Assembly: GCF_900497805.2 (NCBI RefSeq)
Contig: NW_020954599.1
Coordinates: forward strand, 43,903,260-43,967,259
Direction: 5' to 3'
DNA: 64,000 bases
From: Vombatus ursinus
Lineage: Eukaryota > Chordata > Mammalia > Diprotodontia > Vombatidae
Shown: positions 11,085-22,639 of the stretch, piece after piece
How the letters are laid out: each line of letters starts with the position of its first letter
Numbering within the stretch: position 1 is the first letter of the stretch
Notes under the pieces: generated by a model
Told to the model about the DNA's origin: nothing
The model's database searches: none
The model's input: only the letters and a program-made list of their open reading frames with translations
Position numbers and translations under genes: made by a program

Positions 11085-11345
11085 AAGTAACATGGCCATG
11101 ATGGGAGTGGCCCAGAAACTTCCACAATCTTTTGTTATTGTTCATCCTTGGTTCTCAAAGAGGACTAATGATATCAGGAGGGTGATGTTGACTTGCAAGT
11201 GAATTGGATTTAAGTAAGGCAGGGCTGTGCCTCATCATCAGCCTCACTCTCTGTTCCAGAGTCATCAGAGTTCATTGGCAGGACCTAAGTCAAGATGACT
11301 AGAGATGACTCCTGAACAATCTGTATGTGACCAGTGGCAATATTG
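11085..11345 (+). repeat. Dispersed marsupial repeat, unnamed
   Basis: 'ggttctcaaagaggactaat', 'gacttgcaagtgaattgga', 'cagcctcactctctgttcca' are text I recall as common in marsupial genomes, but I cannot give the family. No tRNA head or LINE frame is visible. Confidence 0.5.
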
Positions 11346-11500
11346 CAGCCCATTAAGACAATAGCTAATCTATGTTCACATGATGAGTGACTGAAAGAAG
11401 GTTTAGCTGGGAGCTAAAGATCATCTACTTTAGTAGTTAACTACTTAGCTAGTGGTTAACTCAGATATTGTACTTAGTGCTAATTCAGACCACTAGGCTG

Positions 11501-11503
<3 letters not shown>

Positions 11504-11544
<41 letters not shown>
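11504..11544. repeat. (GT)n microsatellite
   Basis: About 20 uninterrupted GT units. Confidence 0.98.
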
Positions 11545-11547
<3 letters not shown>

Positions 11548-12839
11548 ACTTTGGGGGCAATACATGAGCCAATATCTCAAGTGAATATTACATAACAAAT
11601 ATTTACTACCACGCATGGTGTACGTAGCACATGGGCATAATGGATCATATGTGATAAGGTAAAATTAATTCACAGATGTTCAACTTTGGGCTTTACTTTC
11701 CTGATATTAAAGCTATTTCAGCTGCAAAATGAAAAATTTGAAATGCCGTCATTAAGGTCCCTTCCAACTCTAAATACTTTAAGTGTCAGGTTACTTCTTG
11801 AAGAAAAAAACATGATGATGTTGGTTTTGAGTGTACACCTACGTGGTAGTAGTAGGTATTTTAATAGTGTTGGCTACACTGGTCAAAGGCCAACAATGAC
11901 TAGTGGACAGAGAGATAACATGTTAGCCTGAAAGTTAAATCTGGAGATCTGCCAGCATCCAGGGAAATGGTGATTAGGATTTTGAGTTTAGAATAAGGGA
12001 ATAAAGCCTAGAAGGATATAGTCACTAGAAGACCAAAGGAAAATGGAAGGTGTGGCACCATGCATTTAATATGTTTGGCAGTTGGTGAATATTTGTTGGT
12101 TGACCAATGAAAAACACTGTAGCTAAAGATGATGATGAGTACCTGACCAGTTTGGCTAGAAACTTGCAATCGACCTGTATGGCAGAAGCCTAGAGAGAGG
12201 CGGAGGTAGAAGACATATGTTCCAATGGACCTGCTTGGGAAAATTTTATAAGTAAAACAAACCAAAAAAACATATTAGAAAGATTGAAATTGGAATGACT
12301 ATTCCCTTACATAGATTTTTATCATACAATATCTAGTTGCACAAACTATACTTACAATTTTTTCCCTTCTTGACACAGATGATTTCTGAATTTGAGTTAT
12401 TTATGCAGTGGTTTTGTGACAAAAGAACAAAAACTTGATAAATATAGGCCAATATATGAGTAACTTGGTCAATATTCTGTCTTGAGAAAAATATAATTAT
12501 GTGTGCATTGAGGGATAGTAAGATTATGGTTGAGAGAACTTCACATAAAACTTTTTTTAAAGACAGAAAAAGTTGTATTTTTTGCATAAATGAGCTATTT
12601 AAATTAGATAGTTATTTCATTGAGCTGGACTTTTATGGTTTCTTTGTTCTGTATAGTATACTACATTTTTTTTTGATTCCTCAATAATTATTATGTAAAG
12701 AAGCCAGGTTTGGGAATGGGCAAGGGTTTACTAGTTTTTGAAAGTCTGGTGCCTTGATAAGTTTTTCTCTGACTTCAGAAGTGAAATCTATCTTACTTGA
12801 CATATGCATGCCACTAGTCCCAATTCTTGGGTATGATTT
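11545..12839. other. Unassigned intronic DNA
   Basis: About 1.3 kb without a recognised repeat. Open frames of up to 85 codons exist in several frames but none is convincing. Confidence 0.5.
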
Positions 12840-12945
12840 AGTTCAGCATTTCCCAAAATATATTACATGCAATGGGAATATAGGTTCCATGAAAAAAAAT
12901 GGAATCAATAATTTTTCTTTCTAAAATATTTTTAGTTCTGTATTT
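12830..12945 (+). repeat. hAT-like DNA transposon relic, left part
   Basis: 'tatgatttagttcagcattt' 'cccaaaatatatta' and 'ccatgaaaaaaaatgg' match 16600-16700 closely. The right end is not identified. Confidence 0.5.
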
Positions 12946-13164
12946 TAAATGGGGCCTTATACAGATTGAGAAAGTTTAACTTCAAAAATGAGGACTGAAC
13001 ATGTTAATTTCACAAACCTACTGGTTTGGCTTAATGAAACTCCCACTACCAATGTACTTCAAGGTTTCTTTCACTGGCCTAAAGATATTTTTATTTCTGA
13101 AGGTATTTGAGTAACCTTATTAGTTCTTAACTTACATGTGCAACTACTGTTGCCTATTTCATGA
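12946..13164. other. Unassigned intron 1 end
   Basis: Contains the branch-point region of exon 2; nothing else recognised. Confidence 0.4.
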
Positions 13165-13192
13165 AATATGGATATTATCTTTTTCTTTATAG
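13165..13192 (+). other. Splice acceptor of GLRA3 exon 2
   Basis: A pyrimidine-rich tract (tatctttttctttatag) ends in AG at 13191-13192 directly before the first coding base. No AG interrupts the tract, so this is the natural acceptor. Confidence 0.9.
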
Positions 13193-13320
13193 TTTGGTTG
13201 CCACAAAGGAGACAGACAGTGCAAGATCACGTAGCACACCAATGTCACCATCTGATTTTCTGGATAAACTAATGGGCAGGACATCGGGCTATGATGCAAG
13301 AATCAGACCCAATTTTAAAG
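13193..13320 (+). CDS. GLRA3: Glycine receptor alpha-3, exon 2 (end of signal peptide, mature N-terminus)
   Basis: The exon is 128 bp. Its first base completes a codon begun in exon 1 and its last base (G) opens a Gly codon. It encodes [14 protein letters not shown] followed by [20 protein letters not shown] and then ARIRPNFK. From recalled human sequences, [12 protein letters not shown] is specific to alpha-3; alpha-1 and alpha-2 differ strongly there. The [26 protein letters not shown] block is shared by all alpha subunits and forms the N-terminal helix and its link to the first beta strand of the extracellular ligand-binding domain. Recalled human alpha-3 has Ala where this copy has Thr before PMSPSDF. 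The acceptor is a T-rich tract ending in tatag and the donor is AAAG/gtaatt. The frame happens to stay open upstream to an intronic ATG at 13161. No damage is seen, so I take it as a functional exon. Confidence 0.95.
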
Positions 13321-13326
13321 GTAATT
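13318..13326 (+). other. Splice donor of GLRA3 exon 2
   Basis: AAG/gtaatt fits the GT donor consensus and leaves phase 1, matching the phase of exon 3. Confidence 0.9.
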
Positions 13327-13574
13327 TTTCTGCCTACTGTGTTAATGTGGCATATTTCTACAAAGTAACGCTTTTGAGGGGTTGTTTTGCCCCTTAAAAC
13401 TATAAATGCAAAAGGATCTGTGCTCAATTTACAATTTTGGGGGAAATACTTTTTTAGTTGGTAATACCTCATTCATGGAGGAAATATACAGGTCTGGAAA
13501 TTTATCCATTCACATTGATTTCTTCCTTTTCTAGAATCTTTGTACTACTTATTTTGATGTTTAATCATAGGAAA
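13327..13574. other. Start of intron 2, no element recognised
   Basis: AT-rich, repeat-free directly after the exon. Confidence 0.5.
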
Positions 13575-13715
13575 ATAGATATATAGCCAGAAAAGAACTT
13601 CAGAGGTCATATAGCCAAACCTCCTCATTTTATAGATATAGGCCCAAGAAATTCAATAATTTTTACAAGGTCACAAACCTAGGAAGTAGGGGAGCTGGAA
13701 TCATATACGTGCTTT
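13575..13715 (-). repeat. MIR/CORE-SINE
   Basis: 'aacctcctcattttatagat', 'aaggtcacaaacctaggaag'. Confidence 0.75.
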
Positions 13716-13724
13716 CTTATATGG

Positions 13725-13997
13725 CAGCTAGATGTCTCAGTGGACAGAGCACTGGACCTGGAATCAGGAAGACCTGAGTTAAAATCTGGTTTCATATACT
13801 TACTAGTTATGTGACCCTGGGCAACTCACTTAGCCTTCAGTTTCCTCATCAGTAAAATGAGCTTAAGAAGAAAATGGCAAACCACTCTTTTGCCAAGAAA
13901 ATCTTTTGTCAGAAATCACTCTTTTGCCAAAAAAAAAAAAGAGTCACAAAGAGTCAAATATGATTGAAACAACACAATAATAACAACAACAACAACC
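13725..13997 (+). repeat. Marsupial SINE, long form
   Basis: 'cagctagatgtctcagtgga' to 'gagtcaaatatgattgaaac' and caa repeats. Contains an internal duplication: cactcttttgcca occurs twice, near 13884 and 13917. Confidence 0.9.
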
Positions 13998-14004
13998 TCC
14001 TCAA

Positions 14005-14110
14005 AGTACATGGAAATTATGATAATGTCTACCTCCCAGGATTGTTGTAAGGCTCAAATGAGATAAGCACTTAAAAACTGATTGGCACAATGTCTGGCAT
14101 AGAGTGGGCA
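14005..14110 (+). repeat. MIR 3' half
   Basis: 'ctacctcccaggattgttgt', 'caaatgagataagcact', 'agtgggcacttaataaat'. Confidence 0.75.
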
Positions 14111-14149
14111 CTTAATAAATTCGTGTTCTCTCCCTCCATTTCTCCTGAA

Positions 14150-14300
14150 AATCCATCTTGTATTTCTGCTTGAACTGAAAGTTCTTTGAGGATAGAAATC
14201 AGGGCTGATAGGTTGTCAAATTCCTTACAACATGCTGCATAATATAACGTGCATAGTAGACTCAGTAAATATCTGTTGGTGAAGTGGATAAATAAAAACA
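14150..14300 (+). repeat. L2 LINE 3' end
   Basis: 'gaaagttctttgaggataga' and 'cagtaaatatctgttggtga' match the L2 end. Confidence 0.65.
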
Positions 14301-14355
14301 ATAGATAAATAAAGGATATCTGATTTCACTTGACAACACTTTTTCTAGAATTTCT

Positions 14356-14508
14356 TTGTTTTCGGGGGGAAGGGCTAGGCAATGGGATTAAGTGACTTGC
14401 CCAGGGTCACACAGCTACTGAGTGTTATGTGTCTGAGGCCGGATGTGACCTCAGGTCCTCCTGACTCCAGAGCCGCTGCTCTAACCACTATACCACCTAG
14501 CTGCCCCT
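14356..14508 (-). repeat. Marsupial SINE, short form
   Basis: 'gtgacttgcccagggtcaca' to 'accacctagctgcccc'. Perfect 10 bp target duplication tagaatttct at 14346-14355 and 14509-14518. Confidence 0.96.
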
Positions 14509-14518
14509 TAGAATTTCT

Positions 14519-15639
14519 ATCATTCAAAACAATTAATTTCCTCTACTGTAAGAATGGTTAGTGTAAAGGGGATTGACAGAAAGAGGGAAGAACTAAAAAA
14601 GAAAGAAATCTGGAGGTTTTGCAGCTAGATAAGTAAAAGTCTGATGTATTTACAAATATGCTTAATTTTTAAGTTGTGGGTGGTACTGCTTCAGTTCATC
14701 TTGCCTCCATCCTTGGTTACCTAATTGCACATCAAAGTTCAAGCTGGGACGAAATAACCCTGCGTCCAACTGGGCCTTGGACAAATTCCTCTTTTTGACA
14801 GGCATCTCTAAGTTTTCATCTCTAAACTTAAGGCTTAGCAGTTCAAGTTAAGAATAAATTTGGGAGTTTAACGTGGAAAATATGGAATGGTAATCATCTG
14901 CTCAGATCATGAGATAGAAAAATACAGATGTGCAGTGAAAAGTAGACTCATTACTGTGCTTCTGTAATTTGGAAAACCAGGAACATCATTTTGTACACAT
15001 TAGAAAGTAAAAAGGAAGAGGAACGATTTTATATTTTTCTCTTTTAAAAAATCTATTTAAAAATGCAAGTGTATTTGGACTCTTCCTGGATGAATTGCTT
15101 TGACAGATTTTCCAAGAAAAATTTGGTAGGTATTTCAATAGAAATTATTGTCCAAACATTTTTGCTAATTCCTTGGACAAATTGACTTGATTTTATTAAT
15201 GTTAGCCAGCCAGTGGTGTTTTATGTCATTTACACTGTACTTATTTATCAGTATTTAAGAACCAAATCCCTGACTGGGTTTCTAAATTAAGTCTGGTACC
15301 AAAAAAAATTAACTTCTTCATATATGAGTTTTGTCTTTAAAATTTAGCAAATTCACTAATCTATAGATTCAATAGTGTTTGCAAGAGTAGGGTAATTTAT
15401 TTTGACACCTAACATCCCTATACTACAAGACCTGGAAGATCCATGATTATGTAATATTAATCAAAGCCCCCTCCCCATGCCTTGTTAGAAAGTCTTCATG
15501 AATTCCTATGGTTAAAAAAATCATCAAATTGCATTCAACCTTCTGGGTATGAACGTCTCTGAATTTAGCTTGTCTATTCTTTGGGCAACCAGTCTGGTCA
15601 AATCTTCCAGAGCTTGGTATCCAAGTCCACTGTTCCAAC
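14519..15639. other. Unassigned intronic DNA
   Basis: About 1.1 kb with no recognised repeat. Confidence 0.5.
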
Positions 15640-16030
15640 TGCTGTACAATATATCTTGGAGGTTATCTAGTTTAATCCTTCAAATGCTACAGGAATCCCT
15701 TCTTACACCATCACTGATAGATCATCTAGACTCTTCTTGAACCCATTCAACAATGGAGACTATATTACTGTATAAGACAAGGTAGTCCATCATTAAACAC
15801 CTATAATTATTAGAAAATTCTTCCAAGTCCAAATATTCCTCTCTGGAAATGAATAGAAATAAGTCTTCAAATATTTGAAGATACCACATCCTTCCTAGTT
15901 CATGTCTCCCAATTTTGCTCCTCTCTAGTCTTCAGTTCCTTCAACAACTCCTTGTATGAGAGTTTTAAAACTTTTTTTTCCAATTACTTGATCATATTCC
16001 CGTAATATGTTTAACTATACCTCTATTAAT
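15640..16030 (-). repeat. L3/CR1-like LINE (old)
   Basis: Reverse of L3 landmarks: 'ttatctagtttaatccttca', 'tagactcttcttgaacccat', 'aaatatttgaagataccaca', 'gttcatgtctccca'. Confidence 0.6.
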
Positions 16031-16254
16031 TTTGCAATTTTTATAGTTTTGCTACCTCAGCCTAGTCTAGGCAAGACTAGATCTAGGCAAAATTGTTGAG
16101 TAAACATAATATTCCTTCTATACCTTTGCAATCCCATTTTAGTATCCCTCACTTCTTATTCCCAAAGTACCCTAGCTCCCTGTTATGCCACTTGTCTCTC
16201 TACTATGTTCTTTTGGACAGGGTACCATAATCAGTAGCCCCCTACTCTCTCTAT

Positions 16255-16327
16255 CACATACACACACAAACATATATGTGTGTATGTATATCTATATATG
16301 GATACACATACACACACATTTATGTGT

Positions 16328-16370
<43 letters not shown>

Positions 16371-16404
16371 TATACATACACACACACACACACATACATA
16401 CATT
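16255..16404. repeat. CA/TG/TA compound microsatellite
   Basis: cacaca, tgtgtgta, (TA)n and again cacaca; imperfect. Confidence 0.95.
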
Positions 16405-16458
16405 GATCTTTTCCCAAGTGTTTGAATAGCTATTTTGGTAAATTAATTCAAACTTGTG

Positions 16459-16481
16459 AAATTGCCTCTTCTAGGCAATTT
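16459..16481. repeat. Short perfect hairpin
   Basis: Arms aaattgcct (16459-16467) and aggcaattt (16473-16481), 5-base spacer. No T-run follows that would suggest a terminator, and function is unknown. Confidence 0.6.
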
Positions 16482-16599
16482 TTGTGTTTTAATAGTGGCA
16501 AGGAAAATAATGATGAAATTTAGATGCCATTGGCAGAAAGGTTTTTAAATTACATTAGACAGACTATTCAACCTATGCATGCAGTTCGTGCCAATGGTA

Positions 16600-16888
16600 A
16601 GGTATGATTTAGTTCAGCATATATTAGATGCAACTGGGAATAAAGTTTTCATGAAAAAAATGGTGCTAAGGATAATTTTTCTTCTAAAATATAAAAAAAT
16701 GAAATTACGTATGCACCAAAAGTGCTTTACATGGGGCAACTTACTTTGCATCAAAATTTTGTTGATTTTCCTTGATTTAGGGAGTATCCTATGCCCCTAG
16801 ATTCCTTAAGCCAAAATTTAAAGGTTTTATCAACATATTCTGTGTCCCAAGACTTTCATGATTCAAAGTATTTTGGGAAAAGCCAATG
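16600..16888 (+). repeat. hAT-like DNA transposon relic
   Basis: Left part matches 12830-12945. The right end 'attttgggaaaagcc' is the reverse complement of a 'ggcttttcccaaaat' terminus, and the other copy has the equivalent catttcccaaaat on its left. About 290 bp, no transposase. Confidence 0.5.
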
Positions 16889-17034
16889 TAGTTCATTGAA
16901 CCAGGCAAGAGAGTCTCCTAGCTTTAGAAAGGGGTTAAAAAAAAAAACTGGCACACAGCACCGTCTGATGGTCATAATGAGTCACTGTACCATGTTCTGC
17001 AAGACAAGAGTAAAGAACCAGCTCATTGGTCATA

Positions 17035-17170
17035 AATTTAGAGCTGAAATCTAGTCAAATCCCTTCATTTTATATATGAGGAAACTGGGACTTAGAAAGA
17101 TGAAGTGAACTGCCCAGAATCACACAGGTTGGCAGATCAATGAGGGCAAACCAGGATCCTGAATCTCTTG
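17035..17170 (-). repeat. MIR/CORE-SINE
   Basis: 'tatgaggaaactgggactta', 'ctgcccagaatcacacaggt'. Confidence 0.8.
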
Positions 17171-18079
17171 ACAAAAATATGTGATTCCTTAGTACTTTAT
17201 TCCATTTGCATTCAAGGTTGTTGTTAATAGGTTCAAGGTAGTGTATATACTAAATATCTGCAATGTCCCTCATAGCTGTGAGTTATATGGATCTATCGTG
17301 AAATAGATAAGTTTGTAGAGTTTAGATTATACGTAGTATTCTCACAATTCAGAATTAGGGGACCAAATTTTAACTCCTAGTTTATGGTTTCTCCAGCTCT
17401 AGAAGGGGGACAACAACAATTTCACTACAGAGCTCACAAAATTTTCATGAAGCCACTGGTAATAGGGGTTGGAACAGATGCCCTCTTGCTTCTCTTACAG
17501 TTCTCAATCTTATCATTTTGTGAGTACCCACTACACTCACCTCACAACTCTTAAAAACTAGTTCCATTTAGCCATGAAATTTTTCAGCTTTCCTAGAATT
17601 GGCATGGAACAGGAGGAAAGAGCCCAAGAAATCATGGTATAAGAAAGGATTATTTCCTTTTGCTAAAGAAAATTTATATATACCTTTATCATGTAAAATC
17701 TGCCATCATTTTTATAGGATTGAATTCAAATATCTATACACTCCAGAGGCCATTAATATTAACATAAGTGGTTAGTTATTATTCCCATAAGGTGACTAAT
17801 CCAATCACAGGCTTGCTCAACTAAGCCAAATATTGAATACAGTTGTCAGGATATCTTTGGCCAGAACCCTACTATAAGCTTGGTAGAATATGGCAACAAT
17901 GAGTTGAAGCACCAATTGGAGCAGGGGTATGGGACAGAAGGAGGCTGAGCCCCAAGTATTATAAGGTAAAACAAGTGTAACATGCCAGCCAAAATAGCCT
18001 AAGCAAATCTTAACCTACATAGTGTTGACAATGAGGAAGGTTGTCATCTCACCATTCTTAGAACTAGTCAGACAAAATT
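17171..18079. other. Unassigned intronic DNA
   Basis: Nothing recognised over 0.9 kb. Confidence 0.5.
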
Positions 18080-18545
18080 TGCAGCATTGAATTAATTTCT
18101 GGGTGTGACATTTTAAGAGAAGATTGATAAGCTGACATGTTTCCAGAGAAGGGTAAATAGGACAGAGTGAGGACTGGAAACAATTCTATATAAAGATTAA
18201 CTGAATGAGCATAGGGGAAAAAAAAGATTTACAGGAGACATAATGACTACCTTCAAATACCTGAATGGGCGGGAAAAGGATTCTGCTTCTGCTTGAACTT
18301 AAAAGGCAGAAAACAAGGATGCAGAGAAAATTATTGGGCAGCAGATTTCCACTGAATAAAAGAAAGGCTTTCCTAACAATTAAATTTGAGATGTCTTGTG
18401 AGGGAGCATGTTACTTGTCATTGAAATTTTTTAATGGAAAATGAGTTTCTTCTTGAATATATGATAGAACAGATTCCTACTCAGATACAACTTAGATGAT
18501 ATGAAACTCTTGAACTTTGAGATTATACATTTCTCTGATTCATTT
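18080..18545 (+). repeat. L3/CR1 LINE 3' end
   Basis: 'ccagagaagggtaaatagga', 'ttcaaatacctgaatggg', 'aggctttcctaacaatta', 'aaactcttgaactttgag' follow L3 order. Confidence 0.8.
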
Positions 18546-20477
18546 CTCTATCCTGTTACTTGTACGTGCTTGGGTCCCAAAAGCCTAGAAAGGATGGAAA
18601 TTAACCATTTGGGATGGGCATAGAATAGAGCTATGGGAACAAAGTTTGAAGAAGGACATAGATAGGGATGTCCCATTTTTGTCCCCTATGAGTCTCTTCC
18701 AAAACTATTTTAGGAAGAACGGAAAGAGACTCCTTATTTCACTGATCCTGTTCTTAATTTAATCAAGAGGAATATTGGGTAGTGATTATTGGGTTTTAGT
18801 GCTCCTGGGATTCTTAATCCTCCACCAAAAAAAAAAAAAAAAAAACCCGGTCTATGTCCACATATTTACCCACCTAATCTAGATTTAGCCTTCTCTTCCA
18901 GATTATTCGGTCTCAAAATCCATTAGCTTGATCCATCCTGGGTACAGCTCTAAGGGGTAAATGTCAATCTTTTTTAAGCTGTGCCACTGTGAGATCTTGG
19001 CTCTGCCACTGATTTCTCTAGGTACTGGTTCATGCTAAACAATGAGGGCTGCATCTTAATGGTTTAAATCTTGTTTGAGGCTACATTACATTTAAATGTT
19101 TTGCTAATATCAGTAATGAATAGTTGTATAAAGGTCATATATGTGGGAAAACATAATTCCCATTATTTTTATGTATCTATTTGAATAAATATGTACAAAA
19201 ATGTGAATGTATGTCTGTGTATAGACAGGTAAGTGTGTATATGCATATAGTTGGGTACCTGTTTCCTGGATTTCAGGCTTGATACCCGTGACCAAATATA
19301 CAGCTTTATGTGTGCTAGCCTTAGAGATACAAATGTGTAAAATCCTATCAAATAGCACAGCATCAAAAACCCTGGGCCACCATGGTTTCATTTCAGTTCA
19401 ATTACAAAGAGGCTTTTCCATTTTCTCTAGTTTTTGCTCCATCTACTTGACTCAGTGTTGAAAACCCTAGCCCTGTGCACACATCTTCAGACTCTTGGGG
19501 CTAAAGAATGCAAAGCAGCCTTCAGAGTAACAGCTATATGCTATCTTCATGTCTCCAGGGCTTTTCTTCAAAACTTTTCATTCCCATCTCTTCTGAGCTC
19601 TACCAGTTCAGCCTTCTTTGTAGCAACTACAAGAGAGAAAAGATTCTCATCTTATGTATCTGCATGAAAAGGATGTGAAGTCCTATGGCTGTCTTCTCTC
19701 CCTGATTTCTCTGTGTGACTGCCTTTCTTCCTTCTTGCCTTTGCCATTTATTCTGAATCTGCATATGATGTTTATATTTCTTTATTAAAGAGCAGTGTGT
19801 TCAAGTTTCCTTTTGGTTTGCACACCTTGTTCTCTGACATAGGCTAACCACTTATAGGGGAATCACACCTCTTTCCATTTACAAACATATTTAAGCAGAA
19901 CAGAAAAAAAAAATAGTAAGTAATGTCTCTTTACCAAGACATTGCTTCAGTTGAATTAAGGTCTGGTCAGGTCTCTGTTCCCCATCAATGAGTTCCTCAA
20001 AAAGTCCTTACTCTTCCTAAGGCCAACCCTTGTATGCATGTTGAAATTGCTCTCTATGCAGACCCAGAACCCTGAGTCATCAATTCCTAGCTTCCTTTAG
20101 AAGTCTGTGAAATATCTTTTTTCTTCATTATTCTCTCATACAGACTATAATAATTGTTCTCCGCAACCATAAATGCAGCAAACTATGCCAGTTTGTCCTT
20201 TCACATTTTTGGTGTTTCTCTCTGAATCTCCATTTCTCTTACTGCTTCTATCTAATATTTTTACATTAACCTCTTTTTCTTAATAGCATAAATGAGTGAT
20301 TTTTAGTTTTTCTAACTGGGTCACCATACCACCCTATGCTTGTAAGTTATGTCAAGTTATATTTTCTGGCCTTGTCTTCTCATTATGGTGATTATCATTT
20401 TTAGAGCCCTTACTCTCAAATGCAAATTCTGAATGCTCCCAAACAGATTAAACCATGGTGTTCTTAAATCTGTATAC
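18546..20477. other. Unassigned intronic DNA with an A19 run
   Basis: 1.9 kb without a recognised element. Holds an A-run at 18827-18845 and a degenerate TG/TA patch at 19165-19255. Open frames at 19110-19667 (up to 93 codons) show no family. Confidence 0.5.
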
Positions 20478-20920
20478 AAATAATCTATTCAATAAACATT
20501 TGTTAAGAGCCTACAATGTGTCAGTGTTGTGCTAGCTTCTATGGATACAGAGATAAGAATAAAAATGTTCCTATATTCAAGGGTCTTAAATTCTATTGGG
20601 AAAAGACAATTGACTCATGAATTAACAAGGATATGTGTGTGTGTGTCTGTCTCTGTGTGTGTATGTGTGTGTGTGTGTTTAGTACAAAATTATTTCAAGG
20701 TAGCACTAACAATTGCAGATATTAAGAAAGGTGTCTTGTTGGAAGGGATACTTGAGTTGATTCTCAAAGACCTAAGGGTTCCAAGGAGCAGAGGTGAGAA
20801 GTGAGAGAATTCTAGGTATGAAAGAGAATCTGTAGAAGCCCAGAATGCCATTTCCAGGGAACATCTAGTAGGATAGTTTGCCTACAGTATAGAATGTTTG
20901 TGGAAGATTGAGATGAAATT
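20478..20920 (-). repeat. L2 LINE, 3' end and upstream part, split by (GT)n
   Basis: 'attcaataaacatttgttaa', 'gtgttgtgctagcttctatg' then, after the GT tract, 'ctcaaagacctaagggttcc' and upstream L2-like text. Confidence 0.75.
20632..20679. repeat. (GT)n microsatellite, imperfect
   Basis: GT units broken by ct and at. Confidence 0.95.
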
Positions 20921-20959
20921 AGCCCCAGAAAAAGAAACAAAGAAGCATTAGATTGACAA

Positions 20960-21420
20960 ATAGATGGCAGAACATTTATTAAGCTTTTACTGTATACACA
21001 ATACTATACTAATCACAAAGGATACAAATATAAGAAAACAAGATAGTCTCTGAACTCAAGCGGTTTCTATTCTAAGGAGGGAGGACAATATATAAAGGAT
21101 ATCTGGAAAGGAGGATGGGAGTGTATCCACAGTGGTGTCACAGAGTGGAGTTGAGTGCTTCATGGTCGTGAAGTGGGACAGAGGTCTGGAAGCAGGATAA
21201 GGTGAAAGTTCCCCTGTTCACATCTGCTAATGGTCAGACTGTGAAAGTCATTAACTGTCTAAAGGAGGAGTTTGTTATTTTATCCAAAGGCAAGAATCAC
21301 AGAAGCTTCTTGAAGAGTGCCATGGTCACACCTGTACTCTTGGGAGTTGATGGGATTACCAAAACAGAGCAACTATGGAGTGAAGAGAAGAAGCAAGGCC
21401 TAAAACAGAAGCCTAAGACA
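20960..21420 (-). repeat. L2 LINE (old), second copy
   Basis: 'aacatttattaagcttttac', 'ctctgaactcaagcggtttc' then an L2-like upstream part that decays towards 21420. Confidence 0.55.
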
Positions 21421-22214
21421 TGAACACATATAGGAAACAGGAGATGTAAGATAATCAAACAATGGAGACTAAGAAGGACCTTGAAATGATAAATAATTTT
21501 GGTCAGAATTACTCTGGGGCTTGAAATTTTGATCTCATTCTAAAGCTGGAAAATATGCAAGAAAAAATTTTAAGCTATATGAAAATCTCATCACATTGAA
21601 TAGATAACACTTTAATTTTTTGTTTTTAGTAGTGAGTGTTACATGTTTCTCTGTTTTAGTTTTAGTTTTAGGTAATTTTTTTTGCCATTGATGTTTCTAT
21701 CAAATAGTTTCCTAATCTAAAAGGGGAATATTGCATTCCTAATGTATAGTCCTTTGCCATTCTTTCTTCTTTGAGATCAACATTTGTTCTGTGATGGCTT
21801 TAAGAATGACTTTTAGAGAATAACCATGAGAAAATATGTTGCTAAAACATCTAAATTTACTACCATTTGCTTATAAGGCTACCTGTGGCTAACTGGGTAA
21901 ATAGTTTAAAATAAAAATCTATCATATGGATGATACTACAGTTAAGTGCTGTTTTTACAAATCAACTAATGAACTGATTAATAGATTGAACAGCTTCTAT
22001 GCTGGCCAGGGGCTGCTAAACAGGTACCTCTACTGTAGCCACTATGGAACATTTACCATCTTGTTGCATCTCCCAGGGACTAACCAAATGATCTGATTTA
22101 TTGAAAGACAGCAGCCAAATTGTTGCTTCCAAATAGGTCCATGTTGAAAGCCCCAACACATTATGATGCCCAGAGCCAAAATATTGTAAATATTTATTCT
22201 CTATATACTTGTAT
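21421..22214. other. Unassigned intronic DNA
   Basis: Nothing recognised. Confidence 0.5.
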
Positions 22215-22435
22215 ATACAGAGAGGCAGGGATAGGGAAGTGACTTCTAAAACCAGGAAAACCTGGTTTCAAGTCCTGACTCTAACACCCTCTGGCTATAT
22301 GACTTTAGGCAAGCCACTTAATATATAAGTGCTCTAGGCAACTTTCAAACTAAGTTTCGGACCTGCATTGGTAGAGGGAGACTCTTACTGGGCCATCCCT
22401 GTAATGAAAGAACCCCCAGTTCCAGTAAAGCTCTA
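22215..22435 (+). repeat. Marsupial SINE subtype C
   Basis: 'aacctggtttcaagtcctga', 'gcaagccacttaa', then tail 'ggacctgcattggtagaggg'. Confidence 0.8.
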
Positions 22436-22469
22436 TACTTACATAAGGATATGTCTCTCTGAAGAAAAT

Positions 22470-22600
22470 ACAATTTCCTGGAGAGTAGGGATTATTCTAT
22501 TTTTTGCATTTGTATCCTCAGATCTCAGTGAGGTCCCTGGCACATAGTAGGTATTTAATAAGTCCTTGTTGAACGATTTAATGACTGATTGATATAGTAC
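22470..22600 (+). repeat. L2 LINE 3' end
   Basis: 'cctggcacatagtaggtatt', 'taataagtccttgttgaac'. Confidence 0.85.
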
Positions 22601-22639
22601 TCTTGCTGCCTTTGGCTGATGTAAATAATTGTTGGGCTA

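Noticed and set aside
1-13192. GLRA3 exon 1
   Set aside because: No start codon followed by the expected signal-peptide coding text and donor was found.
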